DNA of 34,825 bases from Deltaproteobacteria bacterium (GCA_005879795.1 VBKJ01000142.1:1-34825); one strand, 5' to 3'. Positions 15,984-24,077 are shown, counted from the first letter of the stretch. Numbers and translations: made by a program. Notes: generated by a model not told the origin, from the letters alone.

Positions 15984-16712
15984 GTGGACCGCACCGCGGG
16001 CATCCTCGTCATCGGCAACGAGATCCTCTCGGGCAAGGTCGTCGACACCAACTCCCCGTTTCTGACGCGTGAGCTCCGCGCGCTCGGGGTCTCCGTCCGC
16101 CGCATTCTCACCATCCCGGACGAGCTCGACGAGATCGCGACCGCCGTAGCCCAGTTCCACCGCGACTACGACCTGGTCTTCACCTCGGGGGGCGTCGGTC
16201 CCACCCACGACGACGTCACCATGGAGGGCGTGGCGCGCGGGCTCAATCGAAAGGTCATCCGTCACCCCGCCATCGCGGACAAGATCCGCGAGTACTTCCG
16301 CGACAAGGTGAACGAGGCGCGGCTCAAGATGTCGGAGGTCCCGGAGGGCGCCGAGCTGATCGTCGACGGCCGGCTCGGCTTTCCGACCATCAAGTGCGAG
16401 AACATCTACATCCTGCCCGGCATCCCGGAGATCCTGGAGCAGAAGTTCCAGGCCCTGCGCGAACGCTTCGCCGTCTCGCCCTACTTCCTGCGCGTCGTCT
16501 ACACGCGCGAGGGCGAAGGGGCGATCGCCGAGCACCTGAACGCGACCCTGGCGGCGTTCCCCGAGCTGCTGCTCGGCTCGTACCCGAAGATCGGCGACCC
16601 GGAGTTCGCGGTCAAGCTGACGCTCGAGTCGAAGGACGAGGCCTACGTCGAGCGGGCGCTCGCCCACCTCCTCGGCCTGCTCCCCGAGGAAGGGGTCGTG
16701 CGCACGGAGTAG
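15984..16712 (+). CDS. CinA N-terminal (MoCF) domain protein
   Basis: The 242-residue product is a stand-alone MoaB/Mog-type domain like the N-terminal half of CinA. It shows AGILVIGNEILSGKVVDTNS, LVFTSGGVGPTHDDVTMEGVA and the later ILPGIPEILEQKF segment. Full-length CinA (about 410 residues) adds a C-terminal NMN deamidase domain, which is absent. Related single-domain proteins have been linked to FAD/ADP-ribose pyrophosphatase activity or competence; the role here is undetermined. The start is GTG at 15984, with AGAGG about eight bases upstream, 10 bp after the ThDP enzyme gene, so the two are probably cotranscribed. Confidence 0.88.
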   Translation: MDRTAGILVIGNEILSGKVVDTNSPFLTRELRALGVSVRRILTIPDELDEIATAVAQFHRDYDLVFTSGGVGPTHDDVTMEGVARGLNRKVIRHPAIADKIREYFRDKVNEARLKMSEVPEGAELIVDGRLGFPTIKCENIYILPGIPEILEQKFQALRERFAVSPYFLRVVYTREGEGAIAEHLNATLAAFPELLLGSYPKIGDPEFAVKLTLESKDEAYVERALAHLLGLLPEEGVVRTE

Positions 16713-16775
16713 GGCGGGCGGGGAGCGCGTGACGCCACGCTTGAGCGCTCGTCGCCCTGTCGGTAGAGGTCGGGC

Positions 16776-17189
16776 GTGAGAACGCTCCGGCGTCTTCCCG
16801 CCGTCGTGTTCCTTCTCTCGGCCGTCGTCGGCTGCGGGCCTGGTGGCGACGATGGTTTTAGGCTGATCCACATCGACGATCTCGTCGCCATGCTCGGCAC
16901 GAGCGAACGAGCGGTCACGGTGCTGGATGCGAATGGCTCCGACTTCCGGGCGAAGGAGGGGGCCATCCCGGGCGCGACCCTCCTCTCGAGCCACAAGGCG
17001 TACGACGTCGACAAGGAGCTGCCGTCCCGCAAGGATGCGCCGCTCGTGTTCTACTGCGCCGACTCGCATTGAAGGGCCTCGCACGAGGCTGCCCGTCGGG
17101 CGGTCCGAGCCGGCTACGTGGACGTCAGCGTCATGGTGGATGGCCTGAAGGGCTGGAAGGCCGCGGGCAAGCCGGTCGTCAAGCCCTAG
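16776..17189 (+). CDS. Rhodanese-like lipoprotein with in-frame TGA (candidate selenoprotein)
   Basis: The frame begins at GTG 16776 after AGAGG and encodes a lipoprotein signal with lipobox VVGC (Cys20), so the protein would be anchored in the periplasm. A rhodanese-like domain follows: RLIHIDDLVAML, VTVLDANGSDFRAKEGAIPG and the active-site loop VFYCADSH with Cys94. The next codon is TGA (17070-17072). The same frame continues without a break for 38 residues (RASHEAARRAVRAGY, then VSVMVDGLKGWKAAGKPV) to TAG at 17187. In related rhodanese lipoproteins the loop is usually YCA-x-x-x-C-x-ASH, so TGA occupies the second Cys position. Reading it as selenocysteine gives 137 residues, the family length. 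A stop there would remove part of the active-site loop and the last helices. The alternative is a Cys-to-stop mutation or base error. Confidence 0.7.
17087..17105 (+). promoter_or_regulatory. SECIS-like hairpin downstream of the in-frame TGA
   Basis: The RNA can form an 8-bp stem (17087-17094 with 17098-17105, including two G-U pairs) closed by a 3-base loop GUC. The loop starts 22 bases after the TGA. Bacterial SECIS elements lie within the coding sequence, with the apical loop roughly 16-37 bases from UGA and a G among the first loop bases, and this hairpin meets both points. A competing 6-bp hairpin (17076-17081 with 17084-17089) overlaps it. Hairpins are common in such GC-rich DNA, so this supports the TGA reading but does not prove it. 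Confidence 0.45.
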
Positions 17190-17197
17190 AGACTCGA

Positions 17198-17233
17198 GCG
17201 GGGGACGGGGGCGCTGTCTCCCCCGTCCCCCGC
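17198..17233. terminator. Strong bidirectional hairpin terminator candidate
   Basis: A perfect 14-bp inverted repeat (17198-17211 with 17220-17233) with an 8-base loop lies between the stop of the rhodanese gene (17189) and the stop of the opposing secreted-protein gene (17239). Its position between convergent genes and its very stable G/C stem suggest transcription termination from both sides. It lacks a T tract, so it may work with Rho or simply mark RNA ends. Confidence 0.72.
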
Positions 17234-17238
17234 CCTCG

Positions 17239-17847
17239 TCACTGCGCCCTGCCCACGCCCACCGCCCCGCTCACCGCCGCCGAGGTCACGCCCGAGCCCG
17301 CGCACTGTGTGGGGTCGGCCTGGAACGTGACCGCGCCCTGGGCCTGATCCCCCGCGTAGCGCGTCGTGGTGACGGTCACCGTGCTCGGCTGGCCCGGCTG
17401 GGGGTTCACCACCGGCAGGGTCACGCTGGCCACGACGTTGCCCTGGAGGTTCACCGCGCCGGTGACCGCCTGCGTGGTGAAGCTGAGGACCGTGGTCGTG
17501 CCGTCGTTCCAGGCGGTGATGGCGACGCCCGCGCCGTTGCTGCTCGCGCACGAGCCGCTGCCGGTGGCCGGTGGCTCCTGTGCCGTGAGCCCGTTGACGA
17601 CGATCGTCTGACCGACGCTGACGGTTCCCTGCGCCGGAGCGCTGGGGTCGTTCGACTGGCAGCCGCTCAGCGTGCCGCCGAACGTGAAGCTGAAGCTCTG
17701 ATCCGTGTTGCTGAGACCGGGCGTGATGTTCGCCGTGCCAGCGAGCTGGCACGCGGCCCCGGACTGCGCCGCCGCCGGATGAGCCGCGATGAGCACGAGT
17801 CCGGCGACCGTGAGGGGTACCAACATCATGAGCTTACGCACCGTCAT
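17239..17847 (-). CDS. Secreted beta-rich protein of unknown function
   Basis: The 202-residue product has a clear signal peptide (MTVRKLMMLVPLTVAGLVLI, then AAHPAAAQS) with a likely cleavage after AAA-Q. The mature part is rich in Thr, Ser, Val and Gly and contains four well-spaced Cys residues that could form disulfides, with beta-strand patterns such as TTTVLSFTTQAVTGAVNL and STVTVTTTRYAGD. I do not recognise the family. The ATG at 17845-17847 is preceded by a strong GGGAGGGA ribosome binding site, which fixes the start. The 5' region is long and contains stable hairpins. Confidence 0.76.
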   Translation of the reverse strand: MTVRKLMMLVPLTVAGLVLIAAHPAAAQSGAACQLAGTANITPGLSNTDQSFSFTFGGTLSGCQSNDPSAPAQGTVSVGQTIVVNGLTAQEPPATGSGSCASSNGAGVAITAWNDGTTTVLSFTTQAVTGAVNLQGNVVASVTLPVVNPQPGQPSTVTVTTTRYAGDQAQGAVTFQADPTQCAGSGVTSAAVSGAVGVGRAQ

Positions 17848-18200
17848 TCCCTCCCTTTTTTGAGCCCCCGATGGCACGCCGCCCTCGGGATGACATTGAC
17901 CGGTTTCCCAGGGGTACGGGTCCCGGGGCGGGCCCCGGGGCATCTGCCCGCGCGTCGGGAGCGAGAAGCACGGCCATGAGCGAGCGGATAGTCCGGGGAT
18001 CGTTTCCGTCAATACCCACGTCGGAACGAGCGAAGTGCCGGGGGCCGGGTTGTTCGTCTGACCGGATCCGGGGCGGCGGAAGCGGCAATGAGGCGATCGC
18101 TGCCGCATGCAGGAGGCGGTTTTTCCCGTAAACAGGTGAGTGCGGGATCCGCGGCGCGGTGACATGATGGTGAGTGGAGTTAACCCCTGACGGGGCTTGC
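17848..18200. other. Divergent intergenic region with a strong hairpin
   Basis: This 353-bp gap lies between the secreted-protein gene on minus and the PAS gene on plus. It contains an 8-bp stem (17922-17929 with 17932-17939) and a weak minus-strand promoter candidate: TTGACG (reverse complement of 18007-18012) and TATCCG (reverse complement of 17985-17990) with a 16-bp spacer. That would give the secreted-protein mRNA a leader of over 100 bases. No known riboswitch consensus was recognised and no gene is supportable. Confidence 0.4.
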
Positions 18201-19589
18201 ATGCCGGAACTCAGGAGGGGTCAGCCGCGCGGATCGCTCCGCGCGCGACGTGCATTGAGTCCCGGGCGGGACGGCAGCGACACGGCGCGGACGCCTCCGG
18301 CCAACACCCAGGGCGCGCCGAAGAAGGGCGACGCCGGGTCGCGCGGGGCGCTCGACGCCAACATCATCATCGCGAACGCTCCCGACCCCGTGTTCGTCTC
18401 CGACCTCGAGGGCCGCATCCTGCAGGCCAACGAGGCGATCTCGGAGCTCCTCGGCTTCCGCCAGGACGAGCTGCTCGAGCAGTCGCTCTCGCGCTTCATC
18501 AGCCCGGAGGAGTCGCGGGAGTTCACGGCTGCGCTCCGCGAGGTGGTGGAACGCGGCGTCACGCGCAACGCGCGGCTCAATTCCCGCAGCGCCAGCGGGG
18601 AGGTCATTCCCACTAGCCTGAACGCCTCCGCCCTGCGCGGTCCGGAGGGCAGGGTGATCGGGGCGATCGGCATCCTGCGCGACATGCGTGAGGTCGACGA
18701 GGCGCGGCGCTACGCCGAGAGCCTGATCAAGAACGCCCCGGACCCGGTCTTCGTCTCCGACCTGGAGGGCAAGATCCTCCAGGCCAACGACGCCGTCTCC
18801 GAGCTCCTCGGCTTCCGGGAGGACGAGCTGCTCGAGCAGTCGCTCGCGCGCTTCATCAGCCCGGAGGAGACGCGCGAGTTCACGGCCGCGCTGCGCGAGG
18901 TGGTGGAGCGCGGCGTCACCCGCAACGCGATGCTCCACCCGCGCTCGGCCTCGGGCGAGGTCATTCCGACCAGCCTGAACGCGTCCGCGCTGCGCGACGT
19001 CGAGGGCAGGGTGATCGGGACGATCGGCATCCTGCGCGACATGCGCGAGCTCGACAAGGCTCGGGCGTACGCGGAGAGCCTCATCGAGAACGCCCCGGAC
19101 CCGGTCTTCGTCTCCGACCTGGAGGGCAAGATCCTGCAGGCCAACGAAGCCGTCTCGCAGCTCCTCGGCTTCCGGCCGGACGAGCTGCTCGAGCAGTCGC
19201 TGTCCCGGTTCATCGGCCCGGAGGAGACGCGCGAGTTCACGGCCGTGCTGCGGGAGGTGGTGGCGCGCGGCGCGACCCGCAACGCGCGCCTGAACCCTCG
19301 CAGCGCCTCGGGAGAGGTCATCCCGACGACGCTCAACGCCTCGGGGTTGCGGGACGCCGGTGGCAAGGTGATCGGCGTCATCGGCATCCTGCGCGACATG
19401 CGGGCCTACGAGCGCGTCGTGCGCGACCTGCGGGCGTCGCAGGCGGAGCTGCAGCAGAAGATCCTCGACCTCGAGAAATTCGAGGAGGTGGTCGTGGGCC
19501 GCGAGCTCAAGATGATCGCCCTGGAGAGGGAGGTGGAATCGCTCCGCCACCAGCTCGAACGGATGAAGGCGGAGAAGAGTCAGACGTGA
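18201..19589 (+). CDS. Stand-alone sensor protein with three tandem PAS domains
   Basis: The 462-residue product carries three PAS domains in tandem (about residues 59-170, 178-290 and 297-410), each starting with NAPDPVFVSDLEG and ending with IGILRDMR. It finishes with a coiled coil (LRASQAELQQKILDLEKF). There is no kinase, cyclase or DNA-binding domain, so it must act through partners. The PAS copies repeat with a period of exactly 357 bp. The stop overlaps the GTG of the next gene, a histidine kinase, so the two are coupled and this protein probably provides sensory input to it. I chose ATG 18201; GTG 18174 in the same frame is an alternative, and neither has a strong ribosome binding site. 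The ligand is unknown. Confidence 0.82.
   Translation: MPELRRGQPRGSLRARRALSPGRDGSDTARTPPANTQGAPKKGDAGSRGALDANIIIANAPDPVFVSDLEGRILQANEAISELLGFRQDELLEQSLSRFISPEESREFTAALREVVERGVTRNARLNSRSASGEVIPTSLNASALRGPEGRVIGAIGILRDMREVDEARRYAESLIKNAPDPVFVSDLEGKILQANDAVSELLGFREDELLEQSLARFISPEETREFTAALREVVERGVTRNAMLHPRSASGEVIPTSLNASALRDVEGRVIGTIGILRDMRELDKARAYAESLIENAPDPVFVSDLEGKILQANEAVSQLLGFRPDELLEQSLSRFIGPEETREFTAVLREVVARGATRNARLNPRSASGEVIPTTLNASGLRDAGGKVIGVIGILRDMRAYERVVRDLRASQAELQQKILDLEKFEEVVVGRELKMIALEREVESLRHQLERMKAEKSQT
18375..19445 (+). repeat. Three 357-bp intragenic repeats encoding PAS domains
   Basis: Units begin at 18375, 18732 and 19089 with the codons for NAPDPVFVSDLEG, giving a constant period of 357 bp (119 residues). 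Long stretches such as the PDPVFVSDLEG and SASGEVIPT segments are nearly unchanged between units, also at the DNA level. This points to recent tandem duplication or to homogenisation by recombination. Such repeats can lose or gain units by slippage, and short-read assembly may miscount them. Confidence 0.9.
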
Positions 19590-20752
19590 CCGTGTCCGGG
19601 TCCGCGAACGTGGCCGATCAGGAACCTCCGCCGGCAACGAGCATCGAGCGCCTCCTCGAGAGCGAGCCGCGCCTGCTCGAGTACCTGAGGGGGCTCGAGC
19701 AGCGCGTCCGCCGGGGCGAGGAGCGCCGTTGGGCGCTGCTCCACATCATGGCCGACATGAACCACCTGAACCAGCGGCTCGGCCAGCAGCGCGAGGCCAT
19801 GCTGCACATCCTGGGCGACTACGAGCAGGATCGCCGCCGGGTCATCCGGCAGGCCGAGCGGCTGGACAACTCGCGCCGCGCCCTGCTGCACATCCTCCAG
19901 GACGTGCATCAGTCCAATGAGCGGCTGGAGGATGGGCGCAAGGCCATGATCCACATCATGGGCGACCTGCGCGAGACCACCGAGGAGGTCCAGCGCCGCG
20001 AGCAGGAGCTGCGCGCCAAGCAGGAGCAGCTCGTGCAGGCGGGCAAGCTCGCCACGGTCGGCGAGCTCGCGACCGGGATCGCCCACGAGCTGAACAACCC
20101 CCTCAACAACGTCGGCCTGTTCGTGGGAAATGCGATCGACCACATCGAGCTCCGAACGGCCGACCAGGAGCGCCTCCTGGATGAGCTGCGCAATGCCATG
20201 CAGGAGGTGCGAAGGGCCACGGCGATCATCTCGCACCTCCGCACCTTCGGGCGGGTGGCGCCGGCCAGCCGCGAGCCCATACTGATCAACGGGGTGGTCC
20301 GACGCTCCTTCTCTCTCCTCTACGAGCACCTCCGCCTGCGCCAGATCGAGGTGCGCCTGGACCTCTGCCCGGAAGATCCGGTCGTCCTCGGCAACGCGAT
20401 CCAGCTCGAGCAGGTGCTCGTCAACCTCCTGACCAACGCCCGGGACGCCGTGGCGAACGCTCCACGGAAGCTCATTCACGTCGAGTCGACGGTCGGCGAG
20501 GGCACGGTCGACCTGCTCGTCCACGACACCGGCCCGGGCATCCCGGCGGGGCTGGAGGAGCGCATCTTCGACCCGTTCTTCACCACCAAGGACGTGGGAG
20601 CCGGCACCGGGCTCGGTCTCTCCATCGCCTACGGCATCGTCAAGGACCACGGGGGCACGATCTCGGTCGTCAGGGGTGCGAGCGCCGGCGACGGCGCCAC
20701 CTTCCTGGTGCGCCTGCCCCTGCCCACGCAGTCGGCCGAGCCGGCGGGGTGA
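19586..20752 (+). CDS. Sensor histidine kinase with heptad-spaced HI-x-x-D coiled coil
   Basis: The 388-residue cytoplasmic protein lacks membrane segments. Its C-terminal half is a standard kinase: phospho-acceptor His167 in TGIAHELNNPLNNV, N box NLLTNARDAV, G1 HDTGPGIP, the FDPFFTTK box and G2 GTGLGLSIAYGIV. The NNPL H-box belongs to the NtrB/AtoS-like HPK4 group. The N-terminal half is an unusual helical arm with four copies of an A-L/M-L/I-H-I-x-x-D motif with His at 53, 74, 102 and 123, spaced 21, 28 and 21 residues (multiples of seven). It starts with GTG overlapping the PAS gene stop and ends overlapping the hybrid kinase, so it sits in a three-gene signalling operon. Confidence 0.9.
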   Translation: MTVSGSANVADQEPPPATSIERLLESEPRLLEYLRGLEQRVRRGEERRWALLHIMADMNHLNQRLGQQREAMLHILGDYEQDRRRVIRQAERLDNSRRALLHILQDVHQSNERLEDGRKAMIHIMGDLRETTEEVQRREQELRAKQEQLVQAGKLATVGELATGIAHELNNPLNNVGLFVGNAIDHIELRTADQERLLDELRNAMQEVRRATAIISHLRTFGRVAPASREPILINGVVRRSFSLLYEHLRLRQIEVRLDLCPEDPVVLGNAIQLEQVLVNLLTNARDAVANAPRKLIHVESTVGEGTVDLLVHDTGPGIPAGLEERIFDPFFTTKDVGAGTGLGLSIAYGIVKDHGGTISVVRGASAGDGATFLVRLPLPTQSAEPAG

Positions 20753-20754
20753 CC

Positions 20755-22377
20755 ATGAAACGCGTACTGATCGTCGACGACGACTCGGCGTTGCTGAAGG
20801 CCCTTCCCGACACCGTGCGGCTGCGGTTGAAGGACGTGGACGTGGACAAGTGCGACTCGGCGGCGGCCGCGCTGAGCCGCCTGAGCGCCAGCGACTACGA
20901 TGTGGTCGTCGCCGACATCAAGATGCCCGGTATGGACGGCGTCGCCCTGCTGGCGGAGATCGGGAAGCTCCGGCCGGACACCCCGACGGTGCTCATCACC
21001 GGGCACGGTCACGACGACCTGGCGACGCTCGCCCTGCGCGGCGGGGCCTACGATTTCATCCAGAAGCCGATCGACCGGGACTACTTCATCGCCTCGCTGA
21101 CCCGTGCCATCGAGGCGCGTCAGGGGCGCCGCGAGCGCGAGGAGCGGCGCGTGCTCCTCGAGCAGCACGCCGAGGCGCTCGAGAAGATCGTCGAGGAGCG
21201 CACGCGCGAGCTGCGCGAGGCCAACCGGCTGAAGGACCAGTTCATGGCGACGCTGTCGCACGAGCTGCGCTCGCCGCTCGGCGCGATTCGCATGTGGGCG
21301 AGCCTGCTCCGCAGCGGCAATCTCGACGCGGAGCGGACCGCACGCGCGCTCGAGGCGATCGAGCGGAGCGCGATGACGCAGGCGCGACTCATCGAGGACC
21401 TCCTGGACGTGTCTCGCATCACCGCGGGGAAGCTCGCCATCGACATGCGGGTGGTCGATCCCGCGACCGTCGCCGAGACGGCGCTCGATGCGGTGCGCAC
21501 CGAGGCCGAGGCGAAGGAGGTCCGGCTGGAGCAGGCCTTCGAGCTCGGCGGGGGGCAGGTCCGGGGCGATCCGGCCCGTCTCCAGCAGATCGTGTGGAAC
21601 CTCCTCTCGAACGCGATCAAGTTCTCCGCCCGGGGCGGCCGTGTCGTCCTGCGGCTGGCGCGCGCCGAGGAGCAGGCCATCCTCTCCGTCCAGGACGAGG
21701 GCGAGGGGATCGCCCCCGACTTCCTGCCGCACGTGTTCGAGCCCTTCCGGCAGGGCGACAGCACATCCACGCGGGCGCATGGCGGCCTGGGTCTCGGGCT
21801 CGCGATCGTCCGCGATCTCGTCGAGGTGCACCACGGCACGATCGAGGTCGAGAGCCAGGGCAAGGGCCAGGGAGCGACCTTCACCGTCAAGCTGCCGCTC
21901 GCCCCAGCCTCGGAGGCGGCGCCTGAGGTCGCACAGCAGCCGGCGCTCTGCGGCGGGGAGTTCCACCCGAGCTTCGTCCTGCGGGGCGTGCGGGTGCTGC
22001 TCGTGGACGACGACCCGAGTGCCCGCGAGGCTGTCGTGGCGGTCCTCGAGCAGTCCGGGGCGAGCGTGCGCGCGGTCGGATCCGCCGCGGAGGCGGTCGA
22101 GAGCCTGGAGCTGGAGGCGCCCGACGTGCTGCTCAGCGACATCGCGATGCCGGGTATGGACGGCTACGCGCTCCTCGGCCGGGCGCGGGGGCGGCCACAC
22201 GGTGCCCGCCTGCCCGCCGCCGCGTTGAGCGCGTATGCCGGCACGACGGAGTGCGCTCGCGCCCTTGCCGCCGGCTTCCAGGCGCATCTCGGCAAGCCCG
22301 TCGACCCGGCGAAGCTGGTCGCGGTCGTGGCCCAGCTCGCGTACACGCCGCGCGAGCCAGTGGCCGTCGAGCGCTAG
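20755..22377 (+). CDS. Receiver-kinase-receiver hybrid signalling protein
   Basis: The 540-residue protein has a CheY-like receiver first (Asp54 in VVVADIKMPGMDG, Lys104 in FIQKPID), then a coiled coil, a HisKA domain with His169 in FMATLSHELRSPLG, an HATPase domain (N box NLLSNAIKF, G1 DEGEGIAP, G2 GGLGLGLAIV), and a second receiver (Asp462 in VLLSDIAMPGMDG, Lys514 in HLGKPVD). There are no membrane segments or input domains, so signal must come by phosphotransfer to the first receiver, most simply from the kinase encoded just upstream. No output domain exists in this operon. ATG 20755 follows a GGCGGGG tract; a GTG at 20749 overlaps the upstream stop. Confidence 0.91.
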   Translation: MKRVLIVDDDSALLKALPDTVRLRLKDVDVDKCDSAAAALSRLSASDYDVVVADIKMPGMDGVALLAEIGKLRPDTPTVLITGHGHDDLATLALRGGAYDFIQKPIDRDYFIASLTRAIEARQGRREREERRVLLEQHAEALEKIVEERTRELREANRLKDQFMATLSHELRSPLGAIRMWASLLRSGNLDAERTARALEAIERSAMTQARLIEDLLDVSRITAGKLAIDMRVVDPATVAETALDAVRTEAEAKEVRLEQAFELGGGQVRGDPARLQQIVWNLLSNAIKFSARGGRVVLRLARAEEQAILSVQDEGEGIAPDFLPHVFEPFRQGDSTSTRAHGGLGLGLAIVRDLVEVHHGTIEVESQGKGQGATFTVKLPLAPASEAAPEVAQQPALCGGEFHPSFVLRGVRVLLVDDDPSAREAVVAVLEQSGASVRAVGSAAEAVESLELEAPDVLLSDIAMPGMDGYALLGRARGRPHGARLPAAALSAYAGTTECARALAAGFQAHLGKPVDPAKLVAVVAQLAYTPREPVAVER

Positions 22378-22488
22378 GAGGCCGTGGCGTCGGCGATGGG
22401 AACGGCGTGGTCCAGCCGAGTGGCATCGGGCCGCGTGATCAGGTAGGAGAGGACGGCAACGGACCACGCGGTCCGAAGGAGGAGGGTC

Positions 22489-22863
22489 ATGAAGGGGTGG
22501 AGGGGTTCGCTCGGGGCGCTTGCGGTGCTCACCGCGCTCGCCACCGCACAGCCGGCTGAGGCCGGCTACCTCGAAGACGCCGGCTGGGGCTCGCTCACCG
22601 TGCTCAGCAACGTCGTCTACATGCCGGCGAAGCTGTGTTACGCGACGCTCGGCGGCCTGACCGGCGGGCTCGCGTTCGCGCTGACGGCTGGTGACCTGCA
22701 GACGGCGGAGACGGTGTGGGTGACGACCATGGGCGGCACCTACGTCGTGACGCCGGGCATGCTGCAGGGCCAGGAGCCGATCGCCTTCAGCGGCACGCCG
22801 GCCGGGACGAGCACCACCGCCGACACGCGTTCGGTCGAGGAGCGCCCGCTCGGCGGAAGCTGA
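22489..22863 (+). CDS. Small exported protein of unknown function
   Basis: The 124-residue product has a signal peptide (MKGWRGSLGALAVLTALATA, then QPAEAG) and a compact mature part with a hydrophobic Gly-rich helix (LCYATLGGLTGGLAFALTAGD) and GGTYVVTPGML. I recall similar small exported proteins in environmental proteobacterial genomes, but no function is known to me. The AAGGAGGAGGGTC tract right before the ATG is the best ribosome binding site in the window, suggesting high expression. The C-terminal 25 residues are Thr-rich and probably disordered. It may be independent of the flanking operons. Confidence 0.76.
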   Translation: MKGWRGSLGALAVLTALATAQPAEAGYLEDAGWGSLTVLSNVVYMPAKLCYATLGGLTGGLAFALTAGDLQTAETVWVTTMGGTYVVTPGMLQGQEPIAFSGTPAGTSTTADTRSVEERPLGGS

Positions 22864-22910
22864 GTCGCGTTGACCCTGGCGCGGCGGGCGTGAAATAGTC
22901 CGCCCGGTTC

Positions 22911-24077
22911 GTGTCCAGTCGCGCGGCGGTGATCACCGGCTGCGGAGCGGTTTCTCCGCTCGGCGTTGGCGTGCGTGCGCTGTGGGACGGCCTCCTCGCC
23001 GGCCACACGGCCATCGCGCCGATCCGCGGCTTCCCGGCCGACGATCTCACCCCGCGCTCGGCGGCGGAGGTACGCGACGTCGCCCGCACGGACCCCGACC
23101 GGGCGGGCGCCCTCGCGCTCGCGGCGGCCACCGAGGCGCTGGCGGATGCCGCGCTCGACCCGCGCGGGCTCGACGCCCGCCGGGTGGCCGTCGCGCTCGG
23201 CACCACGCTCGGGGGCATGCAGCTCTTCGAGCGCTGGATGGCGGGCGGCGAGCCGCTGCCGGCGGGTCTCGGGGCGATCCCGTACTACGGACCCGCGGTT
23301 CGCCTGGCCCGCACGCTCGCTTGCCGCGGGCCGGTCGCCACGGCGCAGCTCGCGTGCGCGTCCGGCACGCACGCGATCGCGCTCGCCGCGCACTGGGTAC
23401 GGACCGGGCGCGCCGACGTCGTGCTCGCCGGCGGGGCGGACCTCCTCTGCCGCTTCGTCGTGTCGGGCTTCAACTGCCTGAGGGCGACGGCCGACGTGGC
23501 GCGCCCCTTCGACGCCGCCCGGCGGGGCCTCGTCCTCGGCGAAGGGGGCGCGATCGTGGTGGTGGAGGACGCCACCCACGCCGCCCGGCGCGGGGCCCGT
23601 GTGCGCGCCCGCGTGCTCGGCGTCGGTGCCGCGGGCGACGCCACGCACATGACGGCGCCCGACCGCGAGGGCGGCGGCGCGGTGCGCGCGCTCCGGGCGG
23701 CCCTGGCCGGCGCCGCGACGCCGCCCGCTGCCGTCGGCCTCGTTTCGGCGCACGGCACCGGCACGCCCTACAACGACGCTATGGAGGCGGCGGCGATCAC
23801 GCGCGTCTTCGGCCGCCGGACGGTCCCCGTCAACTCGATCAAGGGGGCGATCGGCCACACCCTGGGCGCCGCGGGCGCCTTCGAGGCGATCGTGTGCGCG
23901 CGGGTGCTGGCGGAGGGCCGGATTCCGCCCACCGCGGGGCTCGCCACACCCGATCCCGCGTGCGACGGTCTGGATCTCGTCAAGGGGACGGCCCGCGCGC
24001 GCGCCGTCGAGGTCGCGGTCTCCAGCTCCTCCGGATTCGCGGGGACCAACGCCGCGCTCGTGCTCGGCCGCGCATGA
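22911..24077 (+). CDS. Beta-ketoacyl-ACP synthase (FabF-like), first ketosynthase
   Basis: The 388-residue thiolase-fold enzyme condenses acyl chains with malonyl-ACP. The Cys-His-His set is intact: C149 in QLACASGTHAIA, H281 in SAHGTGTPYND and K311/H316 in SIKGAIGHTLGAAGA. The C-terminal SSSSGFAGTNAALVL loop is also typical. The start is GTG 22911 after a short gap without a strong ribosome binding site. A weak promoter (TTGACC at 22870 with an AT-rich -10 near 22892) may lie upstream. It opens an apparent operon of eight lipid or polyketide genes; its stop overlaps the ATG of a ketosynthase-like gene lacking the active-site Cys, suggesting a heterodimer. Confidence 0.9.
   Translation: MSSRAAVITGCGAVSPLGVGVRALWDGLLAGHTAIAPIRGFPADDLTPRSAAEVRDVARTDPDRAGALALAAATEALADAALDPRGLDARRVAVALGTTLGGMQLFERWMAGGEPLPAGLGAIPYYGPAVRLARTLACRGPVATAQLACASGTHAIALAAHWVRTGRADVVLAGGADLLCRFVVSGFNCLRATADVARPFDAARRGLVLGEGGAIVVVEDATHAARRGARVRARVLGVGAAGDATHMTAPDREGGGAVRALRAALAGAATPPAAVGLVSAHGTGTPYNDAMEAAAITRVFGRRTVPVNSIKGAIGHTLGAAGAFEAIVCARVLAEGRIPPTAGLATPDPACDGLDLVKGTARARAVEVAVSSSSGFAGTNAALVLGRA

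Noticed and set aside
18170-18200. A sigma-54-like promoter before the PAS gene
   Set aside because: The GG and GC elements are not at the required 10-bp spacing.
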